NCBI GenBank assembly: GCA_023974075.1
Contig: JAMFTG010000729.1
Location: 49,116-113,115 of the forward strand
DNA: 64,000 bases
Direction of reading: 5' to 3'
DNA from: Chaenocephalus aceratus
Lineage: Eukaryota; Chordata; Actinopteri; Perciformes; Channichthyidae
Numbering within the stretch: the stretch's first letter is position 1; the number at the start of each line of letters is the position of its first letter. Positions 9,437-21,257 of this stretch are shown piece after piece. The position numbers were made by a program, and so were the translations under genes. Below the pieces are notes generated by a model. It did not search any database. It saw only the letters and a list, made by a program, of their open reading frames with translations, and was not told where the DNA came from.

Positions 9437-10512
9437 TGATCTCTCTATGTCTCCTCCCTTATCTTCTCCTTCTCTCCATCCATTGTCGGGTCATTGTGCG
9501 GTCGGGAGGAAAAATGAGGCGCCTCTGCAACTGATGACAATCTCCCTCTCTCTCTCATCCCTCTGTCTCTCATCCCTCTCTCTCCCTCTCGCCTCTCTCT
9601 TCATCCCTCTATCTCCCCTCTCTCTCATCCCTCTGTCCTCATCCCTCTCCCCTCTCTCTCTCTCATCCCTCTCTCCTCATCCTATCTCCCTCTCTCTCAT
9701 CCCTTCTCCCTCTCTCTCATCTCCCTCCTCCTCTCTCTCTCTCTCATCCCTCTCTCTCTCATCCCTCTGTCTCTCATCCTGTCTCTCATCCCTCTCTCAT
9801 CCCTCCTCTCTCACCTCTGTCTCTCATCCTCTGTCTCTCATCCCTCTGTCTCTCATCCCTCTCTCATCCTCTCTCTCTCTCCATCCCTCTGTCTCTCATC
9901 CTCTGTCTCTCATCCCTCTCTCTCTCATCCCTCTCTCTCTCATCTGTCTCTCATCCCTCTCTCTCTCATCCCTCTCTTCTTCTCATCCCTCTGTCTCTCA
10001 TCCCTTCCCTCTGTCTCTCATCCCTCTGTCTCTCATCCCTCTGTCTCTCATCCCTCTCTCTCATCCCTCTGCTCTCATCCCTCTCTCTCTCATCCCTCTG
10101 TCTCTCATCCCTCTCTCTCTCATCCCTCTATCTCTCATCCCTCTCTCTCTCTTCCGTCTCTCATCCTCTGTCTCTCATCCCTCTGTCTCTCACGCCTCTC
10201 TCTCTCTTCCTGTCTCTCTCATCCCTCTGTCTCTCATCCCTCTCTCTCTCATCCTCTCTCTCTCATCCCTCTCTGTCTCTCATCCCTTTGTCTCTCATCC
10301 CTCTCTCTCATCCCTCTCTCTCTCATCCCTCTCTGTCTCTCATCCCTTTGTCTCTCATCCCTTTCTCTCTCACCCCTCTCTCCCTCTGTCTCTCACCCCT
10401 CTCTCTCTATCCCTCTGTCTCTCACCCCTCTCTCTCATCCCTCTGTCTCTCATCCCTCTCTCTCATCCCTCTCTCTCTCTCATCCCTCTGTCTCTCACCC
10501 CTCTCTCTCAGT
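9437..10512 (+). repeat. CT-rich minisatellite, about 1.1 kb
   Basis: Tandem, slightly varying units of the type CATCCCTCTGTCTCT (about 14-18 nt) run almost unbroken. The plus strand is nearly purine-free here, so this is a polypyrimidine tract that could form triplex DNA. Ser/Leu/Pro reading frames over it are artefacts. Confidence 0.95.
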
Positions 10513-10519
10513 GTGTTCG

Positions 10520-12290
10520 GGCCCCTGTATCCTCCAGGTTTCCTCCCTCTCATGTGTGTGATCGTAACGTTGTTTCAGACCTAAGTGTTTTGCATATGGT
10601 CTTGTCGGCGTTGGTATTGGAAAACAAAGAAAGTGTTCAACGTGGAGAGATGCATTAAGGAGGCTCACGGTTTACAATGTTAACAAGCCCACAACGTGTC
10701 AAATATGCCAACAAAACGGAGACTATATGTATTAGGTTGGTTGAAAGCAATAATATCAAGTTGAACCTCGTATTTTAAACGTAATATTATTGCTTTCAAC
10801 CGACCTAATACAGTGATGTGAAATCTGTTGACATAATACATTTAATTAGAGTCAACGCGTGAGTTTTTCAGTGTATAAAAGTATTGGTTAAATTGGCTAT
10901 TAAAGTCTAAAGTAACAGATGACTAAAGGCATGTGTAACAGTGACCGTGGACCACAAACATTTCAGTCCACCGTGAGCATGTATTACCCAGCATGCACCT
11001 TTGTAACACGAGGGGGGTTTGATTTCAGCCAGTAACCTTTGTATGTACCTGTCACCATGGTGTGGTGCAGGAATACGTCTTACACCAAGGAAGGAGTTAG
11101 AATGTGATCACTTCCTGGTTCCCTTGTCTCAAAGTCAATAGGATTTGAAAGTGTGTTAGGCGTGTGATAAGGTCTGAGGTGATCCCGACCTGGAGACATT
11201 TTCCCTTGCTGTTATACCACATGAAATACGTCAGTAAATACATCACTGGGGAATGTCTGAAGCTTCTGTCTTTTAAAATATGTCTAAATAAGTCTCCTAA
11301 ACATCATCACACTGAACATTAGCCAGCCTTTGGCTTAGCACTGATGACTTGACGTCATGTGACCGCCATGTTAACGTTAGCTTAATCAAGTGGTGTTAAT
11401 ATGTGGAGATGATCATGCTGAACATAACTCCATCAGTTACTTATAAACGTGATGTCGCCAAAGATCTTAGTTTCTGTTTGAGTTTTGGACATAAAGTAGA
11501 ACATTTCTCTAAAATACAAGGGAAGGTAATCATCCTGAGAAATGATAAGCTCATTATATTTCCAAATAACTTCCTTTGATGAGTACATTTGTAATAAAAC
11601 AAAACATGGACCAACGTATCTCATTAAAGTAATAAGTTTAAAGTAAGAATGTGCAATAAAAAGATAAAATAAAGATATATATTTATTTATATATATAAAC
11701 GTAAAAAGTTAAATTAAAATGTCCAATAAAAGATTAGGTCTAATAAAAAAGATAATAATTTAAATAAAAACGTGTGCACAATGTACTACAGTACAACATA
11801 ACCTCTGTATCACAATATATAGTCATGTATTTTGACTTAAAGAAATATAATACAAGGATATTTCTTTCAACCTGAAACCCCATGGCCTTTGCTTATTTAT
11901 CTTTAAACTTTTAAAAAAGTTAAAAAAAAGTTGAAATGCTTATTATGTTCTTTGTTTAATGAAATCAGTTGGAAAAACATTTTAAATCAGAAACATAAAT
12001 GAAAAAATGGGATTAGGGAATTGGGATTTTTACATACATTAAAACGTTGTTAAATGTGATCTACTGTAGCAGAGAGTATTTTCTTTATTGTTGGCCATTA
12101 AGATAGAAGAACCATATATGTAAGGGCTTATATATATTATATATATATATATATTATATACTAATATATATCAATTTCATTTCTGTTATTACTCTTGATT
12201 TTTATAATACCAATCATTTCCACCGTCTATCTGACCCAACAGCACCGAAGGGTCCCCAATGTGAACATGATATAAGATTGCAATACAGGG
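10520..12290. other. AT-rich non-coding DNA
   Basis: Apart from the mariner-like MITE at 10,732-10,808 and retrotransposon-tail-like phrases at 11,635-11,760, I see no gene. The short frame at 11,433-11,624 shows no domain. A TA-rich run lies at 12,128-12,172. Confidence 0.5.
10732..10808. mobile_element. 77-bp mariner-like MITE (MADE1-like), TA target duplication
   Basis: The ends TTAGGTTGGTTGAAAGCAAT and ATTGCTTTCAACCGACCTAA are inverted repeats with one mismatch, separated by a short spacer. TA dinucleotides at 10,730-10,731 and 10,809-10,810 are the expected mariner target duplication. The outer TTAGGTTGGT matches the terminal motif known from mariner and from the human MADE1 MITE. It is far too short to encode a transposase. 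Confidence 0.85.
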
Positions 12291-12587
12291 TCACGTGACA
12301 GCCTTCAGTGTGCTCTCTTTGTTCCTGCTTTGTTCACGTGTTGACTGTGTGTCACTGCACCGCTGCGCCCTCTGCTGGCAGGAAGGAGGCAGGGTGCAGT
12401 TTACAGCAGTAACGAGCTTTAAGTTAACACATAACATTCAGAGCAAGGTGGATATAATCTGTCCACCAGACACAAACATACTTCATACTTTTAACTTTCC
12501 ATATGTTTCCCTAAAATACAATGCATGCATTACACAGCATTTAAAGAGCAACTATAGTGAATCAGAATCAGATTTTGAAAACTTATC

Positions 12588-12700
12588 CAGGCAAGGCAAT
12601 TTTATTTATATAGCACCTTTCAACACCAGGCAATTCAAGGTGCTTTACAAAAATGAAAGACATTCAGATAAAGGCATTACTGGGTTTCATGATCATTCAT
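12588..12700 (+). repeat. Retrotransposon 3' tail (fish L2-type SINE/LINE tail)
   Basis: GGCAAGGCAATTTTATTTAT followed by AGCACCTTTCAACACCAGGC and AAGGTGCTTTACA is a tail shared by many fish LINE and SINE copies. Only the tail is present. Confidence 0.6.
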
Positions 12701-13019
12701 CCATTTAGATTGAAATATGAAAAACAGTAGAATACAAATATGTATCTAAACATAAATTAAAGATGGGATAGGTAAGTTTTCAGAAACCGGCTCGAGATAC
12801 ACTTTTTGTTATATTCCATGGAATGCTCTTAACATCCCGATAGCAATGAATTTCTTAAGTGCTTTGACAAAAAATCCATAAAAAAATGGCCTACCTGCCT
12901 GTCAGCCTTCCATCGGGGCACAACCTTATCTTTAAGGTAATTATGTGGAATAAAAAAAGATTTGAATTGATAAAATACAAACGAAGTAAAAGTAAGATAT
13001 ACAAAAATATACAAACAAA

Positions 13020-13440
13020 AATATGTATATATATATATATATATAAAATAAGTTAAAGTCAATACAAAGATTACATAAAATAAAATAAAAGAGAGATATT
13101 TATATAAACATAAAAAGTTAACGTAAAATGTGCACATTGTACGATAACATGTACAACAGTTTCAAGATGCAAGGCTTTATTGGCATGTGCAGTAGCTACA
13201 ATGTAGATGTCAATGAAAACATGAAGTAACAAGCTCCTCCAGCAGTACAACATTAATATATATAGGACATAAAACAAATACAAGAGATAAAATAGTGCAA
13301 GAGAATGCTTTGAGATGTGCAAGTAAATAGAATATAGTGCGAGAAGAGTCTATGGTCTGGTGGTGGTGTCTCGCAGTGATCTCTGTGCCGTTAGTGGGTG
13401 ATGCTGGGATGCCCCTGCTGTGGTCACCACTCACTGGAGG
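13020..13440 (-). repeat. Retrotransposon 3' region, decayed
   Basis: GCAAGGCTTTATTGGCATGT at about 13,169 looks like the end of a fish LINE in reverse orientation, followed upstream by leader-like AT-rich sequence. Reading frames across it carry no recognisable reverse transcriptase. Confidence 0.45.
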
Positions 13441-14940
13441 TGAACTGACTCCCAGGCGCCACCTCCTGGTTCAGAGCAGTACTGCAGCCACAGTGTGATC
13501 ATACCTGTCCCAATCAGCTTTAATGGAGTAAATTACAATAACAACACACATTTTATTTAGTTAGTTTATTCCTGTATTTTTCATTATTGTAATTTGTATT
13601 TTATTATACATGTTTAGAAAAATGTCTTTGATATGAATTCCCGTGAGGATGCATTATTGGGATTGTTTTCTTTCATTGTGGTGTACCTCAATAATATGAA
13701 CACAAATAACATGTTATTACCTTTCAGCTGAAGAGCACCAGGAGCAGTTTTATCCCATATTAGATTGCTACACATTTCTTTTATTTCTTTTGATGTCTTA
13801 TGCATATTGTATGTTGCATTGTTGGACGAGTCCTGGACTGCAAAACTGTGCTGTAAGTATTGTTTTTTTTAATTATTATTAAACATACAATAATTGGTTA
13901 AAAGATAATGACTTAATTAACTCACAATGGAAGAATATAGTCAACTAAATGTCCCGAATGGAAAAAATAACCATGAGAATCAGAAACCAAGTTCATATCT
14001 TTGAGGAAAGATGGAACAATAAAGTTATAGAAAACAAAACATTAATAATTACAAGATGTGACAAATATGTATGTATGAGTATTAATGATGCATTCTTTGT
14101 GAGCTATATCTTATAAATGACTGTCAATCAGTAGTTGTTTTGTGTTGTTTTTATTTTTTTAATCCTTTTCTAGTGTGTGGGTTGTTATGTCGTTATTTAA
14201 TGTATTTAAGGGGTTATGTTTGCCTTAAACAAATAATTAAATAAAAACATTTAAAATGAAAAACGATATACAAATCCCTCTGTCTGCAGGTTAAGTGTTT
14301 CACTGATGCTCACCACAGTGTTTTTAATATTCACACAAAGCTGATAAAGTTCTGTCTAGTAGTATATAAATCCTGCCTCAGAAGGGATTGAGCACTGCCG
14401 TTTCCGGATGAAAGAATCACGCGGACTGGCCACATCATTTAAATGCTCTGTGAACAAAGTGAGTAGTACAATAACCGCTCTAAGCATTACATTGTTTCGT
14501 AGACATTCAAAACACATGAGATGTACTCATAAAAGAATGCATACATTGGATGCACTTTAGTAGATTGGAATTATTGCAATACACTTTTATAAGCTATTTT
14601 AATTTGATAATACAAAACAAAAAACCGCTTATTCATTTTAAAGACGGCTTTATTAATATGTATTCATGTTGAATACAGCCTGGTTCTTATGACCATAACA
14701 CATTGGGTTTATTGATGATAAGAATACAGATGTTATTGTGTATTCAAAACACATAGCATCAATGTGTCTGGTTTATGTAAGAAGTGTGTAATCCAAATGG
14801 ATGCACATTTGATATCCAATACAAATACATACATCTTATATATCAGGCAATATTTCTGACCTTGATTTCCACCTGAACAGCTGAAGCCTCTCCGAGTGAA
14901 ATGATGGTCTCAAGTGCATCAACTGTTTCCAAAAGGATTT
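13440..14940. other. No gene recognised
   Basis: AT-rich DNA. Small frames (for example 13,614-13,805, minus) show no domain or splice pattern worth calling. Confidence 0.5.
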
Positions 14941-14972
14941 CTGTTCTGGGGGTTTATGAGCCAGTGACCATG

Positions 14973-14978
<6 letters not shown>

Positions 14979-15012
<34 letters not shown>
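14979..15012 (+). repeat. (CA)n microsatellite
   Basis: Uninterrupted CA dinucleotides. Confidence 0.97.
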
Positions 15013-15015
<3 letters not shown>

Positions 15016-15229
15016 TGTAACATGTGTGATATTGGGCTGGTCAGTCAGTGTGCTGCAGGGCTGAAAGGATACACTGATCCATTAGGACTCAGAATGAATA
15101 CAATAAAATGTGAACATTATTCTCAACAAAGCAAACAAACATCTATAAACAATATTGTGGTGTGAAAAAAGTAAGCAAATGTCTAGGTTGAGAGTATATG
15201 ATCGATAAGGGGAGTTCATCCACAGAAAA

Positions 15230-15740
15230 CACACTGGACGCTGCACTAGGTCGGAAAACCAGAGGAGACTGTGAGGTCCACCGCAGACGGACCACTTTTG
15301 GACAAAGTGTCCTCTAATTAAAGGCAGCTCACTCTGGAACAGCCTCCCAGCTGAGACACGGGATCGTCCCACTCTCAATATCTTCACAGGTCAGCTCAAA
15401 GAATGGGTGAGAAACAAACAGACGTGTAAATCAAATGCACTTTAACTCAGGGGCATCTCCTCGTGCACTTTATATGTCGTAGCTGCTACATTGTACTGCC
15501 ATGTGGTAAATACTTGTGTATGCTGCTCTTGCTCTTTTGCACTTTTTGCATATCATGTATTTGTTTTTGCTATGTTTGTAAAATGTAAACTTCTTAAATG
15601 TTTTATGTGAGGGACTGCGGATGGAAATTAGCTTAAAGCTAAATGTGGCACTGTTACGCTTGATACATTTGAATGTGTTAAGTGTTCATTACTGTGCTTT
15701 GTCCCTGCCAAATAAACTATTAAATGAAATGAAAAATAAA
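15230..15740 (+). mobile_element. 3' end of a LINE with intact ORF2 C-terminus
   Basis: From 15,323 to the TAA at 15,443-15,445 the plus strand reads GSSLWNSLPAETRDRPTLNI followed by FTGQLKEWVRNKQTC. This is the typical final segment of fish LINE ORF2 after the reverse transcriptase. A 3' untranslated stretch follows to about 15,720 and ends in ATTAAATGAAATGAAAAATA-type repeats, as expected for an L2/Rex-like tail. The upstream catalytic domain is absent (5' truncation). Confidence 0.75.
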
Positions 15741-15744
15741 GACA

Positions 15745-16505
15745 CATAAAGTAAATGTATTCAAGTGTTGCACTCCAATTATTTTTACTTTTCAATTAAT
15801 GCTACTTCAATATAATTCAGGGCCAATATTGTACTTACTTATTTCTTGATTACATTATCTGACAGCTTCAGATGTTTCAGATTCTGATTATTAGCTTAGA
15901 CAGAATATAAATCAACAAATAAATCAACTATGGTGTTTAATTAAGCTATCCATCAGCATTATAGATAGTAATTCAAATTAGCTCCGTCTTTGTAAGCTGA
16001 TTTTAGTTGCTTTGGATAAAAGTGTCAGCTAAATCATATGGAATGGAATATTAACACATTAATGCATCTATAATCATGCAGTTATTTATATTTCTGAAAT
16101 TAGCCATAACACTAAACAAATACAATCACTTTTGGTACATTTAAGTATTTCAATTACAAGTATATTTTGATGCCAATCATGTTGTACTTTTACTTAGTAA
16201 TATTTTTGAATTCTGGACTTTAACTTGTAACAGAGAAGTATTACAATTTGGTTTTGCTGCAATAATGTTTTTAGCTAATACTTTGAGACTCATTTGTCAA
16301 GTTTAGGAGGATTTTTGAGAGTTTTTCTGAAAAGTTGAATACACCACAGCTTGTCAATTGTGTTGTGGAAGTGCCGAGTTGAACCTTCAATCTGCACCTC
16401 TTTGTTCAGCCGCTAGATGGCAGCATGGTGTAGATTGTATTCAGCCAGACTGAGAGTCTGTGCCTATTTGGCATTTTTTCACTAAGTTAATGTTGAGTTA
16501 TAACT
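15745..16505. other. AT-rich DNA with a SINE-tail relic
   Basis: TTGCTTTGGATAAAAGTGTC at about 16,008 is the tail seen in the tRNA-derived SINE at 51,679. The rest shows nothing recognisable. Confidence 0.5.
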
Positions 16506-16507
16506 GC

Positions 16508-16975
16508 AGAGGTCGGAGAAGTACTCAGATATTGTACTTGAGTAAAAGTACCAGAGTGTAGGAATACTCTGTTACAGTAAAAGTCCTGCATTCTAAATGT
16601 TACTCAAGTAAAAGTACAAAAGTATTAGCATAAAAATATAGTTAAAGTGCCAAAAGTAAAAGTAGTCATTATGCAGATTTCAGAATAATATCTATGATAT
16701 GTTTTATAATGATTGATCATGAAAGTGTTCTCAAAGCTGGTGAAGGTGCAGCTAGTCTGAATGACTTTGTATACTGCAGGGTAGCTGGTGGATTTACTCC
16801 AGGTGGAACTAAAGTCTGATTCAACACTTGGTTATATTTCACATCATTCATCCAGATCTGGAGCACAAGTACACCATTTACCTCTGAATTGTACAGTAGT
16901 GGAGTAGAAGTACAAGGTAGCAAAGAAATATAAATACTCAAGCAAAGTAAAATTACCTCTTCATTGTGTCTTCAT
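16508..16975. mobile_element. Non-autonomous DNA transposon ('AGTAAAAGTA' type, teleost MITE)
   Basis: GTCGGAGAAGTACTCAGAT..GAGTAAAAGTACCAGAG at the left and GTGGAGTAGAAGTACAAGG..AATACTCAAGCAAAGTA at the right resemble each other as inverted, AGTA-rich ends of a very common fish repeat. Related inverted pieces occur inside the long-inverted-repeat family (about 22,190-22,300 and 45,540-45,680). The open frame at 16,717-16,941 is incidental. Confidence 0.6.
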
Positions 16976-17496
16976 ATTGATGTTCATTAATATATAAAAC
17001 CAATACAACATTTTACAAAACAAACGAAAGAAATTGAATAAAATATTAAATCAGAAATCAGAATGAAAAATGTGTGGCAAGTGCAGCATGTATGATAATC
17101 TCCACACGTCATCCACAATCATAAATCAATCAATTAGATTTATGATACGGAAATCATAAAAGTATACGTGCATTTATCAAACAGGTTAGTTTTCCACAGA
17201 TCTTATTTTTTTAAATATTCCAAAAGCCTATGGAGAAATCCCATTGCTTTTTTGTCGAGGGAACCTATGCGCAACAGCAATACGTTGCCAGGCAACAGCT
17301 TGGGTTCATGTTCATTTACAATCTCTGGAACTAGACCCTACTTTATTATTATTCTTTTTTAGAAGGCCTAACGAAATACTTTAATGTAAATTAAAATGTA
17401 AAGGAATGTATGTATAACAAAATATATCTGTCATGAACAATACTGGAAACAGAAGTATATGTATATGTCACATAGGCCTATACATGTTTCCAGTAT

Positions 17497-17590
17497 ACAC
17501 TCAGTATAACAGGTCTACATTACTCTCTGTATTTGCTGTAGTTTAGTAGATATCTACAAACAAAGAGTCGATATTTTTCTAAAACCATTT
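17497..17590 (+). repeat. Interspersed repeat, second copy
   Basis: Closely similar to 1525-1612, same orientation. It ends in AAAACCATTTA exactly where a CAGTGTTGGG hAT-like end begins. Confidence 0.75.
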
Positions 17591-17815
17591 ACAGTGTTGG
17601 GACTAACGCGTTACAAAGCGTTACTGTAACGCAACTACTTTTTGCGGTAACTAATAGCGTTACTAGTTACCTATTCCCATTAAGTAACGCCGCTATAGTT
17701 ACTAACGCCGTTATAGTTACTAACGCCGTTATAGTTACTAACGCCGTTATAGTTACTAACGCCGTTATAGTTACTGTGATTGAAATGGGTGCGTTACTCT
17801 GCGTTACATTATGTG
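17591..17815. mobile_element. hAT-like terminal fragment with an 18-bp tandem repeat
   Basis: CAGTGTTGGGACTAACGCGT is the terminal motif of a common fish hAT group; a related end appears inverted at about 43,990-44,002. Inside it five 18-bp units (GCCGTTATAGTTACTAAC type) lie at 17,687-17,775. The other end was not found, so this is probably a truncated non-autonomous copy. Confidence 0.6.
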
Positions 17816-17879
17816 ATGGAACTGACCGAAATCTCCCTGCGGATGTAACTTATGGAATGCCATTTAAGCCAAAATCAAA

Positions 17880-18115
17880 TAAGTACATAAATAATTTAAT
17901 AAATACATATATATATATAAATATGCCTATGAAATAAATTCTGAAATAAATAAATGAGGCAATAAATATGTATACATGTACATTTAAATACACATTATTT
18001 ATTTCATGGGACTTTTATTTCATAATGACACATTTATTTATTTCAAGAGACTCGTATTTCATAATGATGCATTTATTTAATTTCAGGTGACTTGTATTTC
18101 ATGATGAGACAGTTC
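17880..18115. repeat. AT-rich tandem repeat, about 55-60 bp units
   Basis: Units of the type CATTTATTTATTTCAAGAGA / CTCGTATTTCATAATGATG repeat about three times between 17,985 and 18,110. No coding potential. Confidence 0.55.
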
Positions 18116-18119
18116 ATTC

Positions 18120-18575
18120 CTTATATGCAAATGAACGGGGCGTGGTTAGCTCACAGATCCAGAGACCCAGACCAAAGCAACAGCACCACACTGACTACTC
18201 GAGAAGAGGAAGAAAATGGAGGAGAAGGACTATAAGGCAAACTACTACATTCTCAGAGTCAGACATCGCATGTAATCTGATACTCTAAATGTCACCCGCC
18301 AGAAATGTTCGCTTCTTCTTCTTCGGTGTAAATTGTCCGTTGGCAAACCAGCTGACTTCTTCTCTCGTTTTTTTTGGCGGATTGCAAACAACTTTTAAGA
18401 CTAACTAACTAATTAACTAATTCACTTTACAACTTTAAGGTGCATACCGCCACCTACTGTACATGAATGTGAATCATCATATCATTCCATCTCTTAACTC
18501 ATGGACGTATCTATGATCTAATCCAAAAATAAATAAATAAAAAACATTATAAATAAAACAAAACAAAACAACAAT
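18120..18575. other. No gene recognised
   Basis: Unique-looking sequence leading into the left end of DIRS copy 2. Nothing coding is supported. Confidence 0.5.
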
Positions 18576-18823
18576 CTATGTTCTATTTCGTAGATGGCTT
18601 CGCCCTCTAAGGTTATCGCTATTGGGTTATCCCTCTGCGCCCCCGTGCAGCACTGAAACACTTGTAGTCCACGCCCACCCGCTAGGTGGGCCCCACCCTC
18701 GGGCCTCCTTCCGGTATAAATAGGAAGGCGGCCCGGCAATCTGCTCCCTCTTTTCTTCAGCAACCAGCAGTACTGAAGCAATGATAGTGTCCGCGAGTGT
18801 CCCTCGTGCAAAACGGGATACAT

Positions 18824-19190
18824 CATGAGCTATGATTTGCACCCAATATGTGAATCCTGCCTGGGGCCAGAGCACGCGGACGCGGCTCTCAGCCAGCAGG
18901 TCGCATGTTCACATTGTGTTCGTCTCCCATCATCCGACAGGAAGCGAAGGGCGGACGCTCTAGCGGCTGCGGGTGAGGAGGACGACTGGCCCATCCAGAA
19001 CAGGGGCAGCCTGTTTCTGGAGGCGAGTGGGGGGCAGGAGTCGGACGACTCCCTCCATGGCTCGCCATGCGGCTCTCCCCTCCCCCCTCTTCCCCGGACA
19101 GGGGAGACGGGGTCGGAGCGAGATACAGGGGTGGGGGCCGAGCACGCGGTCCCCTTCTCTGTAGCCACGGCGCTACCGGCGTTGGGTGGC
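18824..19190 (+). pseudogene. DIRS copy 2 gag-like N-terminus
   Basis: ATG at 18,825 opens a frame with CESCLGPEHADAALSQQVAC and SHCVRLPSSDRKRRADALAA, parallel to copy 1. The start lies downstream of the TATAAATAGGAAGG string at about 18,714. After about 120 codons the frame drifts and stops; the bulk of gag is deleted before the reverse transcriptase part at 19,400. Confidence 0.65.
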
Positions 19191-19399
19191 ATTATGCTTT
19201 TGCCTCACGGGCAGTGGCGGCGAGGGCAATGGCGTGGCTCGTCACCATGACGACCATTACGGCACATCACAGAGATGCCAGAACGGGGGAAGGAGAAGTA
19301 TTCCAGGCTGAGTGCCCCAGCGGCAGCGCCCGCGGCGCCACGGCGTCAGGGCTCGCTGCAGAATTCTGCTGGTTTGAACCTATCGGTTAATAAACTGCA

Positions 19400-19960
19400 G
19401 ATCAGGGGTTTTCACTCCCGTTATTTTTCTAATCCCGAAAAAGACTGGGGCAATGAGACATCCTCCATCTGTCAGTATTCCACATGCTGACGATCAAACA
19501 GGTGCTGGAATGTGTTCACCAGGACGACTGGTTCACTTCCACCTGAAGGATGCATACTTCCACCTGAAGGATGCATACTTCCACCTGAAGGATGCATACT
19601 TCCACCTGAAGGATGCATACTTCCACCTGAAGGATGCATACTTCCACGTACCCCTCATCCCAAAACACAGGAAATTCCTGCGTTTTCTCATTTCAGGGAA
19701 TATCAGACCAGACAATCGTCGGCCGTTCGGATATTTCCTGGCTCCTTGCATGTTTGTGTAGAGAAGGCTGGAGCCGCTACACAGAGGAGGGATGAGAGTG
19801 TGGTTTCCTCAGGACGACCTGCTATTTGCTGGCTCGCTCCAGGGAGGAAGTCGCTTTACAGACGGTACATCTCGTATCGCATCTGTCAAAGCCTGGGTTT
19901 CATAATAAATTGGAAGAAGAGCTGTCCTCTTCCCTCTCAGACAAACGTTATCTGGGAGTG
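19400..19960 (+). pseudogene. DIRS copy 2 reverse transcriptase fragment with motif A expansion
   Basis: Fragments of reverse transcriptase are in order: FHSRYFSNPEKDWGNE, the expanded motif A, VPLIPKHRKFLRF, and the remains of FGYFLAP. Motif A (LKDAYF) occurs five times in a row. The motif C region is out of frame: the DNA reads TTTCCTCAGGACGACCTGCT at about 19,804, where the YLDD coding would be. The enzyme cannot be active. Confidence 0.75.
19540..19644 (+). repeat. Five perfect 21-bp tandem repeats encoding HLKDAYF
   Basis: Five exact copies of a 21-bp unit starting CACCTGAAGGATGCATAC, each translating as HLKDAYF, at 19,540, 19,561, 19,582, 19,603 and 19,624. The other DIRS copies have this unit once (copy 1, about 6480-6500). 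The unit carries part of reverse transcriptase motif A, and the frame stays open through the expansion. Confidence 0.97.
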
Positions 19961-20819
19961 GAATTAAACTCAGCCAGCAGAGCGCGGCTCTCGCGGCAGC
20001 GAGTGGAGGAAGTGACAGCTCTCCTCCAGTATGTCACAACCCACACAGCCCTCTCCGTGACGCAGCTGCTCGGCGTTGGCGTCAGCTGGTCACGTGATGA
20101 TCCCCCGGGGTCTCTTCCAACAGGGGGACACTCCAGAGGTGGTTCATTCGCTGCAGAAGCCTGCTGTTATAACCTATTGGTTTATAAGCTGCAGAGCTCG
20201 CGGCATTCCTCTGCCCCAGATATGCCTCCTACACACGGTCATAATAAATCCACGAGCACCGTTATAACGCCTCGTGTGGACAGCATACACACACCTCTCA
20301 TCCTCTGGGCGTGTACGCGCCGCATGATGAGAGACGGAGTGAAATGCAGCGTGTGGAAACTCCCTCCCAGCCCTTTGCCTAAAAGTGCACAGACAACAGG
20401 CCACGGCTATGGAAGCAGCCTACCTCAATCGCCAGGGAGGAGTACGATCTGCGCAGCTTCTGAACGCAGCCAGGCGGCTGCTGTTCTGGGCGCGCACACA
20501 CGTTGCTCTCCATCAGAGCAATGTATTCCCGGCTAATTTAACCGAGGGGCTCGCAGAGCGCAGCAGCCGTTGTATGCGAGGAGTACGGAGACTCAGACCT
20601 GTGTCACGCACACTGGCGCCTCAGTGGGATTTGGCTTGGGTGTTACGCGCACTAAAGCAAAGCCCCATTTGAACCTGATCAGGTTCCCCTTAAACTGTGT
20701 TCAGCCAAAGTAGTACTGCTTTTGGCTCTATCAGAGAAAAGGGTGAGTGATTTGTCTGCTCTCTCTGTGGCTCCGTCATGCCTCCGGATCCAAGGAGATG
20801 GCAGCTCAGCTGTTTTACG

Positions 20820-21250
20820 CCCTAACCCGGCTTCATGCCTAAGGTCATCACAACTCTTTTAGAGTCGAGAGTGAGCACCCTGGCTGGCTTATTCCCCCCT
20901 CCTCACAGGTCGGAGGAAGAAGCTGCGTCTCATCTCCTCTGTCCTGTGCGCGCGCTGTCCTGCTATGTGGTGCGCACGGCGGCCTGGCGCCGTTCTCAGC
21001 GCCTGGTTGTGCTCTATAGAGAGCGCTCGATCTGGCAGCCTCTGTCTGCACAACGTCTGTCACACTGGCTGTGTGAGGCTGTGTCGCAGGCATATGTCTC
21101 CTCTGGGGTGGAGCCCCCGGAGAACATTAATGCGCACTCCACCAGAGGAATTCCTCCTCCATGGCTTTGCACGGAGGAATGTCAGTGGAAGATATTTGCA
21201 CTGCTGCATCTTGGTCTTCCCCCTGTTCATGTATTCATTTTTATTTATCC
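20820..21250 (+). pseudogene. DIRS copy 2 tyrosine recombinase
   Basis: The frame from 20,835 reads MPKVITTLLESRVSTLAGLF, then SEEEAASHLLCPVRALSCYV, LYRERSIWQPLSAQRLSHWL and NAHSTRG. It contains the conserved H-x-x-R box (HSTR). A frameshift at about 21,155 moves ALHGGMSVEDICTAASWSSP into another frame. The part after this is cut by the element inserted at 21,258. Tyrosine recombinases of this type are proposed to integrate the circular DIRS intermediate. Confidence 0.8.
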
Positions 21251-21257
21251 TCTCTGA

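Larger units (their letters stand above)
18581..21257 (+). mobile_element. DIRS-like retrotransposon copy 2, left part
   Basis: It starts with the same terminal block as copy 1 (CTATTTCGTAGATGGCTTCG) and holds gag-like, reverse transcriptase and recombinase pieces. It breaks off at 21,257 inside the recombinase region, where a 2.99-kb inverted-repeat element begins. The missing right part resumes at 24,248. Internal deletions have removed RNase H. Frameshifts are frequent. Confidence 0.88.

Noticed and set aside
9214..10658. Long open frames over the GT and CT tracts
   Set aside because: Frames of Cys-Val and Ser-Leu-Pro repeats follow directly from microsatellite composition; there is no domain and no start context.
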